Source of the DNA: JACKNG01 sp050184115
GTDB taxonomy: Bacteria > Pseudomonadota > Gammaproteobacteria > Ga0077536
NCBI GenBank assembly: GCA_050184115.1
Contig: JBFXAQ010000007.1
Span: forward strand, 248,001-312,000
DNA: 64,000 nucleotides
Reading direction: 5' to 3'
Below the pieces are notes generated by a model, which was not told where the DNA came from, searched no databases, and was given only the letters and a program-made list of their open reading frames with translations. Below, piece after piece: positions 1-8,423 of this stretch. Positions within the stretch are counted from its first letter, which is position 1, and every line of letters starts with the position of its first letter. The position numbers and the translations under genes were made by a program.

Positions 1-1
1 G

Positions 2-304
2 TTGAAACCCTGGGAGCGCGCGCTCGGCACCGCCATGCACCACCTGTTGTTCCTGATGGTGTTCGCCATACCGGTCAGCGGCTACCTGGTTTCGACATCC
101 GCCGGCAAGTCCATCGACGTCTTCGGCTGGTTCGTGGTGCCGGCGCTGGTCGATGTTGACAGCACATTGCGCGATATCGCCATCGAGGTTCACTACTACC
201 TTGCCTACAGCACCGCAGCCCTGGTAACGATGCATGCCGGGGCGGCGCTCAAGCACCAGTTCTTCGACCGCGACGGCACGCTGGCCCGAATGATCTGGAA
301 GTAG
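2..304 (+). CDS. Cytochrome b561 family protein, 3' part only
   Basis: This is the C-terminal part of a membrane-bound b-type cytochrome of the bacterial cytochrome b561 (CybB) family, which passes electrons between quinol and other carriers in the inner membrane. The reading frame is open to the window edge and the in-frame TTG at the edge is most likely internal, so the gene starts to the left. Two hydrophobic helices are visible. The HH pair in MHHLLFLMVFAIP, the histidine in EVHYYLAY and the one in TMHAGAALKHQF are where this family places its haem ligands. The end ALKHQFFDRDGTLARMIWK is the usual family C-terminus. The stop at 302-304 lies 70 bases before cysS. Confidence 0.85.
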   Translation: MKPWERALGTAMHHLLFLMVFAIPVSGYLVSTSAGKSIDVFGWFVVPALVDVDSTLRDIAIEVHYYLAYSTAALVTMHAGAALKHQFFDRDGTLARMIWK

Positions 305-374
305 GGGCGCCGACACGGGCAATCCTCGCCGCATCGGGTACAATCGTGGGCCCTGTCCCCGTCCCGGCTCCGAC

Positions 375-1748
375 GTGTCCCTGCAGCTCTACAATTCCCT
401 CACGCGTGCGAAGGAAACCTTCGTCCCGGCCGATCCCACGCGCGTGACCATGTATGCCTGCGGGCCCACCGTGTACAACCCGCCGCACATCGGCAATGCG
501 CGCGCAGCGGTGGTCTACGACGTCCTCTACCGCGTGCTGATGCGCCACTATCCGCAGGTCGTCTACGCCCGCAACATCACCGACGTCGACGACAAGATCA
601 ACACCGCGGCCCAGGCCGCGGGCGTGCCGATCGCCGAGATCACCGCGCGCTACGCGGCGGTCTACCACGACGACGTCGCCGCGCTCGGCGTCCTGCCGCC
701 GGTCATCGAGCCACGCGCGACGGCGCACATCGAGCACATCGTCGCCATGATCGAAGCACTCGTCGCGCGCGGTTGCGCCTATGCCGCCGAGGGGCACGTG
801 CTGTTCCATGTCCCGGCCTTCCCGGCATACGGTGCGTTGTCCGGGCGCGCACGTGACGAGATGATCGCCGGTGCGCGGGTCGAAGTCGCGCCGTACAAGC
901 GTGATCCCGCCGATTTCGTGCTGTGGAAGCCGTCCGGCGACGAGCTGCCCGGTTGGGACAGCCCCTGGGGACGCGGGCGGCCGGGCTGGCATATCGAATG
1001 CTCGGCCATGATCGAGACCCATCTCGGCCGCTCGATCGACATCCACGGCGGCGGCAACGATCTCAAGTTCCCCCATCACGAGAATGAGATCGCGCAATCG
1101 ACCTGCGCGCACGACGGTGCGCCACTGGCGCGCTACTGGGTGCACAACGGATTCGTCGAGATTGACGCCGAGAAGATGTCGAAGTCGCTCGGCAACGTGC
1201 TGCTGGTCCGCGAACTGTTGGAACACTACCCCGGCGAAGCGATCCGTCTCGCCCTGCTGCGCTCGAAGTACCGCGAACCGTTGAATTGGAGCGACGAAGT
1301 AGCGAGCCAGGCCAAGAGCCAGCTCGACCGCCTTTACGGCGCGCTCGAGCGCCTCGCGGAAGTCACGGCGTCCGCGGTGCCGGCGCCGGCTGCTTTCGTT
1401 GCGGCGATGGACGACGATCTCAACACGCCGCAGGCGCTGGCCGTCATGATGGAACTCGCCGGTGCCGCCAACCGGGCTGACAATGGCGGCGAACAGGCGC
1501 GGCTCAAGGGCGAGCTGTTGGCTTGTGGACGGGAACTCGGCATCCTCGCGCAGGCGCCGGCGACGTGGTTCCGCGGCGGCGTCAGTGGCACGCTCGACGC
1601 TGTCGCCATCGACGCGCTGGTCGCCGAACGCGATGCGGCGCGCGCGGCACGGGACTGGGCGCGGGCGGATGCCATCCGCGACCAGCTGGCCGCGCTCGGC
1701 GTGACCATCCAGGACGGTGCCGACGGTACCCGGTGGCGGTTCGAATGA
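375..1748 (+). CDS. cysS: Cysteinyl-tRNA synthetase
   Basis: Charges tRNA-Cys with cysteine in the cytoplasm; class I aminoacyl-tRNA synthetase. The 457-residue length fits the family. Visible motifs are the N-terminal YACGPTVYN with zinc-ligand Cys29, the HIGH motif as HIGN at residues 38-41, the FPHHENEIAQS zinc/active-site segment, and KMSKS at residues 267-271. The start is GTG; translation from it gives SLQLYNSLTRAKETF, the normal CysS beginning, and no better ATG exists upstream. A TACAAT hexamer at 339-344 could be a -10 element, but no convincing -35 is seen. The stop codon overlaps the ATG of sufE (ATGA), so the two genes are probably translationally coupled. Confidence 0.98.
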   Translation: MSLQLYNSLTRAKETFVPADPTRVTMYACGPTVYNPPHIGNARAAVVYDVLYRVLMRHYPQVVYARNITDVDDKINTAAQAAGVPIAEITARYAAVYHDDVAALGVLPPVIEPRATAHIEHIVAMIEALVARGCAYAAEGHVLFHVPAFPAYGALSGRARDEMIAGARVEVAPYKRDPADFVLWKPSGDELPGWDSPWGRGRPGWHIECSAMIETHLGRSIDIHGGGNDLKFPHHENEIAQSTCAHDGAPLARYWVHNGFVEIDAEKMSKSLGNVLLVRELLEHYPGEAIRLALLRSKYREPLNWSDEVASQAKSQLDRLYGALERLAEVTASAVPAPAAFVAAMDDDLNTPQALAVMMELAGAANRADNGGEQARLKGELLACGRELGILAQAPATWFRGGVSGTLDAVAIDALVAERDAARAARDWARADAIRDQLAALGVTIQDGADGTRWRFE

Positions 1749-2194
1749 GTGCTGGTGACAAGCTCGGCCCGTCGCCCGAGATCCTCGCCGCACAGCAGGA
1801 AGTCATCGAGGAGTTCGAACTGTTCGGCGACTGGACCGAGCGCTACCAGTACATCATCGACGTGGGACGCGCGGCCGAACCCTTCCCGGACGACTGGAAA
1901 CGCGAGGAGAATCGCCTGCACGGCTGCCAGTCACAGGTCTGGATCGTCACAGAGCGACGCGGCGACCGCCTGCATTACGCGGCGACCAGCGATTCGGCGA
2001 TCGTGGCCGGTCTCATCGCCATCCTGCTGAGGGTCTACTCCGACCGCCGGCCGGCCGACATTCTCGCCACACCGCCGGACTTCATCGATGCCCTCCAGTT
2101 GTCGGAACACCTCTCGCCGACGCGCAGCAACGGTCTGCACGCGATGGTGCAGCGCATACGCCAGGCGGCGGTGGAAGCGATGGCGGCGGGCTAG
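1745..2194 (+). CDS. sufE: SufE family Fe-S assembly sulfur acceptor
   Basis: SufE proteins accept persulfide sulfur from a SufS/CsdA-type cysteine desulfurase and deliver it to the Fe-S scaffold. The 149-residue protein has the family signature HGCQSQVW, with the sulfur-accepting cysteine at residue 61, and a C-terminal stretch LQLSEHLSPTRSNGLHAMV typical of SufE. The start ATG overlaps the cysS stop by four bases. Coupling to cysS is suggestive because both proteins handle cysteine. No sufS or other suf gene is seen in the window, so its partner must be encoded elsewhere. It could equally be the CsdE paralogue, which sequence alone cannot exclude. Confidence 0.93.
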   Translation: MSAGDKLGPSPEILAAQQEVIEEFELFGDWTERYQYIIDVGRAAEPFPDDWKREENRLHGCQSQVWIVTERRGDRLHYAATSDSAIVAGLIAILLRVYSDRRPADILATPPDFIDALQLSEHLSPTRSNGLHAMVQRIRQAAVEAMAAG

Positions 2195-2218
2195 GGCGGA
2201 CGCGTCCGACCAGGCGCG

Positions 2219-2298
2219 CAGGAACGGGGACAGTATACTTTCGCTCGCCGCGTGCCCCGGCTCGGCGTGGGGCGAAAAGTATAATGTCCCCGTTCCTG
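2219..2298. repeat. REP-like long inverted repeat between convergent genes
   Basis: Arms at 2219-2244 and 2272-2298 are nearly perfect inverted repeats (core AGGAACGGGGACAGTATACT on the left, its near-complement on the right), separated by a GC-rich 27-base loop region. The element sits between the convergent sufE and HD-GYP genes. The GGGGACA(G/T)TATACTT core resembles the repeat ends found beside REP-associated Y1 (RAYT) transposases in many proteobacteria. No transposase is present here, so this would be a non-autonomous copy. It may also act as a bidirectional transcription terminator or mRNA 3'-end hairpin. Only one copy was found in the window. Confidence 0.75.
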
Positions 2299-2320
2299 CC
2301 CCGTTCGTGCGGAGCCTCCC

Positions 2321-3553
2321 TCAGTCCTTGAGTTCGTTCCAGATACGGTCGAAGTCGCGGTGGTGGTCCGCGAACAGGTCGACCAGTCGGGGATCGAAAT
2401 GGCCGCGGGGATCGATGCGGTCATCGCCTTTGGTCATGATCTTGACCGTCTTGGCATGGCTGAACGACGGCTTGTAGGGGCGTTCGGAGCGCAACGCGTC
2501 GTAGATGTCCGCCATCTGCACGATGCGCGCGGAGAGGGGGATGGCGTCGCCGCCGATGCCCTTGGGGTAGCCGGTGCCGTCCCACTTCTCGTGGTGGTTG
2601 AGCGCAATCTCCGCCCCCATGCTGAGGCGTGGCGAGGCGGTCAGGATCTGGTAGCCGTAGACGGTGTGACGATTCATCTCGTCGCGTTCGGCGGCATCCA
2701 GCGGCCCTTTTTTCTTCAACACCGCGGCGTCGACGCTCATCTTGCCGACGTCGTGTAATTGCGCGCTGTAGCGCAGCTCGTCGCACCACGCATCGGGCAT
2801 GTCGAGCATCTTGGCGATGGCGTAGCTGTACTCGTTGACGCGGATGATGTGGTTGCCGGTCTCCTCGTCGTGGATCTCGGCGGCACGCGCGAGCAGGGTG
2901 ACGGAAACCTGGAACGCGGCCTCGGTTTCCTCCTGCAGCGCCTCGATGCGCGCGCGGCTCTCCGCAAGCTGGCGGTTGCGCGCCGAGAGCGTGCGGTTCT
3001 TGGCCTTGATCTGGTCGAGCATCTCGGCGCGTTCGATGGAATGGCCGACCACGCGCGCGATCGGGGCGACGAGATGCTCGACGTCGGCCGCGAATGGCAC
3101 GGGGCCGCGACGCTTGTGTGGGCGGCAATTGATCAGCTGGATCACGCCGATGACCTCACCCTGCAGGTTCTTCAGCGGAAAGCAGAACATCGAGCGCGTC
3201 TTGTAGTTGCGCCGCTCGAACTTGGGATCGAACTGGTAGGGGCTCCGTTTCGGGATGTCGTAGACATCGTCGATGAGCACGGTACGACCCCGGTGAGCGA
3301 CATAGCCGGCGATGGTGCCGGGCCCGATGGGCACGATGAAATCGGCGCGTTTCACGCGTACCGCGTCGTTCTGGATGCTGGCCGGCTCGAGCCAGCGACG
3401 GGCACCGCGCCCGCGGGCGATGAAGATGGTGCCAGCCTCGGCGCCGGTCATCAGGCGACTCTTGCGCAGGACCTTGTCCAGCAGCTGCGAGACGGTCTGG
3501 TTCTTCTGGCCCTCCACGAACTGGAGGAATTCGAGGACCTGGTCTGAGCTCAC
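2321..3553 (-). CDS. GAF/HD-GYP domain cyclic-di-GMP phosphodiesterase
   Basis: Predicted to hydrolyse cyclic-di-GMP in response to a small-molecule or redox signal. A GAF domain spans about residues 25-170, followed by a coiled-coil linker (about 170-215) and an HD-GYP domain (about 215-385). The HD catalytic pair is H267-D268 in HDVGKM, and the hallmark HHEKWDGTGYP lies at 320-330, so the key residues are intact. There is no membrane segment, so the protein is cytoplasmic. The start is GTG; the following SSDQVLEFLQFVEG matches the beginning of this architecture. It converges on sufE across the REP-like repeat and is divergent from ileS. The GAF ligand is unknown. Confidence 0.9.
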   Translation of the reverse strand: MSSDQVLEFLQFVEGQKNQTVSQLLDKVLRKSRLMTGAEAGTIFIARGRGARRWLEPASIQNDAVRVKRADFIVPIGPGTIAGYVAHRGRTVLIDDVYDIPKRSPYQFDPKFERRNYKTRSMFCFPLKNLQGEVIGVIQLINCRPHKRRGPVPFAADVEHLVAPIARVVGHSIERAEMLDQIKAKNRTLSARNRQLAESRARIEALQEETEAAFQVSVTLLARAAEIHDEETGNHIIRVNEYSYAIAKMLDMPDAWCDELRYSAQLHDVGKMSVDAAVLKKKGPLDAAERDEMNRHTVYGYQILTASPRLSMGAEIALNHHEKWDGTGYPKGIGGDAIPLSARIVQMADIYDALRSERPYKPSFSHAKTVKIMTKGDDRIDPRGHFDPRLVDLFADHHRDFDRIWNELKD

Positions 3554-3707
3554 GACGACTCCCGGTGTGGCGGCCGCGACGGTGCCGGACTATCGATGCT
3601 GGATGCCGGTGAACGATAGCACATGGACGCCTCGGTTGAGTGTGACGCAGTGCGTCCCGTCGCGGGTGTGCGTGGCCCTCGAAGGCCGGAGGCGCGACGG
3701 CTTCAGC

Positions 3708-3713
3708 TATAAT
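3708..3713 (+). promoter_or_regulatory. Candidate -10 element for ileS
   Basis: A perfect TATAAT lies 70 bases upstream of the chosen ileS ATG, in the 230-base divergent gap between the HD-GYP gene and ileS. The hexamer 17 bases further upstream (GCCGGA) is a poor -35 match, so this is a tentative promoter assignment. Confidence 0.45.
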
Positions 3714-3783
3714 GCCGCGCTTGCCCGCCCGCGGGCGCGCCCGGATCCCTTACCTTTCGAACGCCTATTCAATCGCCCGGCTG

Positions 3784-6700
3784 ATGGTCAGTAAATTCTT
3801 CGAGAGCAAATCCCTCGACTTGCCGCGCCTCGAGCAGGACATGCTCGGCGTGTGGGAGCGCGAGGATACCTTCGCCCGCAGCGTATCGCTGCGCGACGGC
3901 GCCCCCACCTTCACGTTCTACGAAGGGCCGCCGACGGCCAACGGCCGCCCCGGGATCCACCACGTGCTCGGGCGGACCATCAAGGACGTTTTCTGCCGCT
4001 ACAAGACGCTCAAGGGCTTTCGGGTCGTGCGCAAGGCGGGTTGGGATACCCACGGCCTCCCGGTCGAGATCGAAGTCGAGAAGGAACTCGGCCTCGACGG
4101 CCGCGAACAAGTCGAGACCTACGGTATCGCGGAATTCAACCGGGCCTGCCGCGCCAGTGTCGGACGCTACAAGCGCGATTGGGACGAATTGACGCGGCGA
4201 ATTGGTTACTGGGTCGATCTCGACGATCCGTACGTCACCTACGAGACGCCCTATATCGAAAGTGTGTGGTGGTTGATCAGCCGCATCCACGCGCGCGGCC
4301 TGCTCTACCGCGGCCACAAGATCCAGTGGTACAGCCCGGGTACCGGCACGGTGCTGTCCTCGCACGAGGTGTCGCTCGGTTACAAGGAAGTCTCCGACCC
4401 CAGCGTGTACGTGCGCTTCCGCGCCGCCGACGAGCCGGGGCTGTCCTTCCTGGCCTGGACGACGACGCCGTGGACCCTGATCTCGAACGTCGCCCTGGTC
4501 GTCAACGAAGCGCTCGACTACGTCACCGTCGAGCTCGGCGGCGAGCGCCTGCTGCTGGCCGAGGCGCGCCTGTCGGTGCTCGACGGCGAGTACACGGTGC
4601 TCGCGCGTCACAAGGGCAGCGAACTGGTCGGGCGGCGCTACGAGCCGCTGTTCCGCGTCGCCGGCGTGGACTACACCGACCGTTGCTGGCAGATCCACGC
4701 CGCGGACTACGTCACCGTCGACGATGGTTCTGGGCTGGTCCACATCGCGCCGGCCTTCGGCGCGGAGGACAACGAGGTCGGTCGCCGCGAGGGCTTGCCG
4801 CTGGTCAACCCGGTGCGCCCCGACGGCCGTTTCGAGGATGGCACGCCACTGGTCGCCGGCGCCTGGTTCAAGGACGCCGACAAGCGCATCCTGCGCGACC
4901 TCAAGGATCGCGGCCTGCTCTACAAGCGCGTCGATTACCTGCACAACTACCCGCACGACTGGCGCAAGGGTACGCCGCTGATGAGCTACCCGGTGGACAG
5001 CTGGTTCATCCGCACCACCGAGGTCAAGGATCGCCTGGTGGCGCTCAATCGCACCATCAACTGGTATCCGCCGGCGGTGCGCGACGGTCGCTTCGGCAAC
5101 TGGCTGGAGAACAACGTCGACTGGGCCTTGAGCCGCAAGCGCTACTGGGGCACGCCGCTGCCGATCTGGGTCTCGGATGCGCCCGACTCCGACTATTTCG
5201 AGGTCATCGGTTCGATTGCCGAACTGCGCGAAAAGTGCGGTTGCGAGCTGCCGGCGGACGACGTCATCGATCTGCACCGGCCATTCGTCGACGAACTGAC
5301 CTGGCCAGCGCCGGACGGCGGTACCATGCGCCGCGTGCCCGACGTGCTCGACGTGTGGTTCGATTCCGGCGCCATGCCGTTCGCGCAATGGCACTACCCG
5401 TTCGAGAACGAGGATGCCTTCGAACGCGCCTTCCCGGCCGATTTCATCTGCGAGGGCATCGACCAGACGCGCGGCTGGTTCTACACCCTGCATGCCATCG
5501 CCACCCTGGTGAAGGATGACGTCGCTTTCCGTAACGTCGTCGTCAACGGCCTCATTCTCGACGAGAAGGGCGAGAAGATGTCGAAATCGCGCGCCAACAC
5601 CGTCGATCCGTTCGAAGTCGTCGCGCGCCACGGCGCCGACGTGGTGCGCTGGTACATGATGGTCAACTCGCCACCGTGGGACAGCATGAAATTCTCGGAA
5701 CGCGGCCTGGCCGAAACGCGCAGTCGCTTCTTCGGCACCCTGGAGAACGTCTACCGCTTCATGGCGAGCTACGCCAACATCGACGGCTTCAACGGTGCCG
5801 AGGCACCCCTGCCGCCGGCGGAGCGCAGCGAACTGGACCGCTGGATCCTGAGCCGCCTGAACACGACCGCGGCGACGGTCGACGCTGCCTACGCGGGCTA
5901 CGACAGCACGCGCGCCGCGCGCGCGCTCGAACAGTTCGTCGACGAGCTGTCGAACTGGTACATCCGCCGCTCGCGGCCGCGTTTCTGGGCGGCCAAGAAA
6001 GCGGCCGGCGGCGGCGCAGTGGTCTCGGCGACGAGCAAGCTGGCCGCCTACCAGACGACCTTCGAATGCCTCGCCGGCATTGCGGTCATGATGAGCCCCA
6101 TCGCGCCCTTCTTCAGTGACTGGCTGCACTGCCGCCTGCACGAAGTCACGCCGGGCCAGGCGGCGGCCTCGGTCCACCATGCGTCGTTTCCGGTGTGTGA
6201 CGAGACCGTAGTGCAGGAAGCGCTCGAAAATCGCATGGCGTTGGCCCGCCAGGTCGTGCAACTTGTACTGCTGCTGCGTAATCGCAGTCAGATCAATGTG
6301 CGCCAGCCGCTGGCGCGGCTGCTCCTCGTGACCGGACCCGAGGTCGACCGTGCCGCCGTCGAACAGGTCGAAGCCATCATCCTCGAAGAGGTCAACGTGC
6401 GGGCCATCGAGTACGTCGACGATTCCAGCGGCGTGGTGCGACGCTCGGCCAAGGCCGACTTCAAGAAGCTCGGACCGCGCCTGGGTAAACAGATGAAGAC
6501 CGTTGCCGCCGCCATCGCCGCGCTCGGCGACGAAGATATCCGCGGCCTGCTGCGCAACGGCCACATCGCGGTCGCCGTCGACGGCGATGTCATCGAGGTA
6601 GGGCTGGACGAAGTCGAGATCCTGAGCGAGGAGATCGGCGACTGGAGCGTGGCGTTCGAGGGGGGGGTGACAGTGGCCCTGGACACCCACATCGACGACG

Positions 6701-6975
6701 ACCTGCGCGCCCAGGGTTATGCACGCGAGGTCGTCAATCGCATCCAGTCGCTGCGCAAGGCGGCGGATTTCGAACTCACCGACCGCATCCGGGTCGAATT
6801 TTGCGCCAGCGAGGCGCTCGCGGCCGCCGTTGCCGCGAACCGCGATTTCATCTGCAATGAGACGCTCGCGACCGCGATGGCCGCCGCTAGCGCGCCGGCC
6901 GGCAGCAACGTCGAGACGTTCGAGATCGGCGCGGAGCGCCTGGTCGTCGGCATCGCGCGCGACGCCACCACCTGA
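3784..6975 (+). CDS. ileS: Isoleucyl-tRNA synthetase, type 2, with GIHH signature
   Basis: Charges tRNA-Ile and edits mischarged valine. The protein is 1063 residues, longer than the usual type 1 bacterial enzyme, and has the eukaryote-like type 2 (IleS2) pattern: GPPTANGRPGIHHVLG near the N-terminus, a WTTTPWTL-containing CP1 editing domain, and KMSKS at residues 598-602. The HIGH signature is replaced by GIHH (residues 57-60), where type 2 enzymes normally have HMGH. I chose the ATG giving VSKFFESKSLDLPRLE, the usual start of this family; the frame stays open 24 codons further upstream, with no family similarity. An MlaC-like gene follows after 14 bases. IleS2 enzymes are known for mupirocin resistance. 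Confidence 0.96.
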   Translation: MVSKFFESKSLDLPRLEQDMLGVWEREDTFARSVSLRDGAPTFTFYEGPPTANGRPGIHHVLGRTIKDVFCRYKTLKGFRVVRKAGWDTHGLPVEIEVEKELGLDGREQVETYGIAEFNRACRASVGRYKRDWDELTRRIGYWVDLDDPYVTYETPYIESVWWLISRIHARGLLYRGHKIQWYSPGTGTVLSSHEVSLGYKEVSDPSVYVRFRAADEPGLSFLAWTTTPWTLISNVALVVNEALDYVTVELGGERLLLAEARLSVLDGEYTVLARHKGSELVGRRYEPLFRVAGVDYTDRCWQIHAADYVTVDDGSGLVHIAPAFGAEDNEVGRREGLPLVNPVRPDGRFEDGTPLVAGAWFKDADKRILRDLKDRGLLYKRVDYLHNYPHDWRKGTPLMSYPVDSWFIRTTEVKDRLVALNRTINWYPPAVRDGRFGNWLENNVDWALSRKRYWGTPLPIWVSDAPDSDYFEVIGSIAELREKCGCELPADDVIDLHRPFVDELTWPAPDGGTMRRVPDVLDVWFDSGAMPFAQWHYPFENEDAFERAFPADFICEGIDQTRGWFYTLHAIATLVKDDVAFRNVVVNGLILDEKGEKMSKSRANTVDPFEVVARHGADVVRWYMMVNSPPWDSMKFSERGLAETRSRFFGTLENVYRFMASYANIDGFNGAEAPLPPAERSELDRWILSRLNTTAATVDAAYAGYDSTRAARALEQFVDELSNWYIRRSRPRFWAAKKAAGGGAVVSATSKLAAYQTTFECLAGIAVMMSPIAPFFSDWLHCRLHEVTPGQAAASVHHASFPVCDETVVQEALENRMALARQVVQLVLLLRNRSQINVRQPLARLLLVTGPEVDRAAVEQVEAIILEEVNVRAIEYVDDSSGVVRRSAKADFKKLGPRLGKQMKTVAAAIAALGDEDIRGLLRNGHIAVAVDGDVIEVGLDEVEILSEEIGDWSVAFEGGVTVALDTHIDDDLRAQGYAREVVNRIQSLRKAADFELTDRIRVEFCASEALAAAVAANRDFICNETLATAMAAASAPAGSNVETFEIGAERLVVGIARDATT

Positions 6976-6989
6976 CGAGGAGCCGTTCG

Positions 6990-7634
6990 ATGGCCAGCCT
7001 GCCCAACCCGTTTCCCGCCCTTGGCCGTGCCCGCGTATGCGCACTGGCCCTGCTGCTGCTGACCGCCGCCGCAAGCCATGCCAGCCCTGGACTGTCGCCC
7101 ACCGCGACGGTCAAGGAAGCCGTCGGCGAGGTGCTGAAGATCCTGAAGAATGCCGAGTTCGACCGCGAGGAGCGCTGGACCGCCATCGGCCGCATCATCG
7201 ACGCCCGCTTCGATTTCCGCAGCATGTCGCAGAGCGTGCTGGCGTCCAACTGGCAATCGGCCACGGTCGAGGAGAAGCGCCGCTTCGTCGAGTTCTTCTC
7301 GCAGTACCTCGAGGATACCTACCGCACCAAGATCGAGGCCTACACCAACCAGTCCGTGGACTATGTCGACGAGCAGATTCGCAACGATCGTGCCACCGTC
7401 GATACCTTCATCATCACCGACAGCAACCGCATCCCGGTGACCTACCGCCTGAAGAACAACGACGGCGAGTGGTTCGCCTATGACGTCATCATCGAGGGCG
7501 TCAGCCTGGTCAGCAATTACCGCAACACGTTCAACGCCATCATCAAGGCCGAGGGCATGGACGGCCTGCTGCTCGATCTCGAGGGACGTATCTCGGACTA
7601 CAAGGAAAAGCACGGCGGGCTGCCACCGCGGTAG
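6990..7634 (+). CDS. MlaC-like periplasmic phospholipid-binding protein (first copy)
   Basis: MlaC/Ttg2D proteins shuttle phospholipids between the outer-membrane MlaA complex and the inner-membrane MlaFEDB transporter. The 214-residue protein has a signal peptide (ALALLLLTAAASHAS) and the family core: ARFDFRSMSQSVLASNW, a middle helical stretch, and the conserved WFAYDVIIEGVSLVSNYRN. It starts 14 bases after ileS, so it is probably co-transcribed with it and not with the mla operon. It converges on a second MlaC gene at 7763-8395. The two proteins are clearly homologous but diverged, so this is a paralogue and not a recent duplicate. Confidence 0.9.
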   Translation: MASLPNPFPALGRARVCALALLLLTAAASHASPGLSPTATVKEAVGEVLKILKNAEFDREERWTAIGRIIDARFDFRSMSQSVLASNWQSATVEEKRRFVEFFSQYLEDTYRTKIEAYTNQSVDYVDEQIRNDRATVDTFIITDSNRIPVTYRLKNNDGEWFAYDVIIEGVSLVSNYRNTFNAIIKAEGMDGLLLDLEGRISDYKEKHGGLPPR

Positions 7635-7762
7635 CGATTGCCACGATCGAGAGGACCGGGATACCCCTGCGACGCGGACAACGGCAACACGGGCACGCGT
7701 ACGGGTAAATCGGCGGCGCGTGAGTCGCCGGCCTGGTCAGCCCGTGGTGTGGCTGCCCAGGA

Positions 7763-8395
7763 TTACTCCTCCGCGGCCTCGGCCGAGGCCTCCGCGACCT
7801 TCACCTCCAGCTGCTCGATGAGGCCGTCGATACCGGACTGGTGGACGATGGTCTGGAAACTGCCACGGTAGTTGCGTACCAGGCTGACCTGTTCGATGAC
7901 GACGTCGTAGGCCATCCAGCGCCCGTCACGCAGGTAGAGCTTGTAGTCGACCGGGATGTCGACGCTAGCGGTCTCGATCACCGTCGCCACCGTCGCGAGC
8001 TTGTCCGAGCGCAGGCGCTCGCCTTCGTAGTGCACTTTCTCGTCGGTGTAGCCGGAGATCTTGCGCCAGTAGGTAGCGGTGAGGAGTTCGCGGAAAAGGG
8101 TGGTGAAGCGCGCGCGTTGGGTCTTGCTCGCCTTGCTCCAGTTGGTCGCCAGCACGCGGTTGGACATGGCGATGAAATCGAAGCGTTCGCCGATCAGCTT
8201 GCGCACCTGGCGCTGCCGTGCGGCTTCGTTGAGGTCCGGCTGGGTCAGCGTGGCGATGACGCCGTCGACCGTCGCCCGGACGACCTCGAGCGGGGTTTCG
8301 GGCTCGTTCGCGGTGGCGGGTGCGCCAACAGCCAGCAACAGTGTCGCGAGTAGGGTCCGCACGGCGCGCCGCGCCGCGGTGATGGTTTCGAACAT
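7763..8395 (-). CDS. mlaC: MlaC periplasmic phospholipid-binding protein (mla operon copy)
   Basis: Last gene of the minus-strand mlaFEDC cluster; carries phospholipid across the periplasm for retrograde transport that keeps the outer membrane asymmetric. The 210-residue protein has a signal peptide (residues about 14-29, LLATLLLAVGAPATA), the core RFDFIAMSNRVLATNW, and WMAYDVVIEQVSLVRNYRG, the two most conserved MlaC segments. The C-terminus is acidic and alanine-rich. The gap to mlaD is 28 bases. It ends 128 bases from the convergent ileS-linked paralogue, and that gap holds no clear terminator, only a weak 5-bp hairpin near 7714-7730. Confidence 0.93.
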   Translation of the reverse strand: MFETITAARRAVRTLLATLLLAVGAPATANEPETPLEVVRATVDGVIATLTQPDLNEAARQRQVRKLIGERFDFIAMSNRVLATNWSKASKTQRARFTTLFRELLTATYWRKISGYTDEKVHYEGERLRSDKLATVATVIETASVDIPVDYKLYLRDGRWMAYDVVIEQVSLVRNYRGSFQTIVHQSGIDGLIEQLEVKVAEASAEAAEE

Positions 8396-8423
8396 GGCGT
8401 GTTCCTCCCCGGCGCTGCCGCCG

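Noticed and set aside
3769..7074. A very long open frame antisense to ileS (about 1100 codons).
   Set aside because: It is the high-GC mirror of a real synthetase gene, has no family-like segments, and is rich in Arg/Asp/Ala repeats typical of antisense frames.
7714..7730. Small hairpin between the two convergent mlaC genes.
   Set aside because: Only 5 bp with a 7-base loop and no T-tract; too weak to call a terminator.
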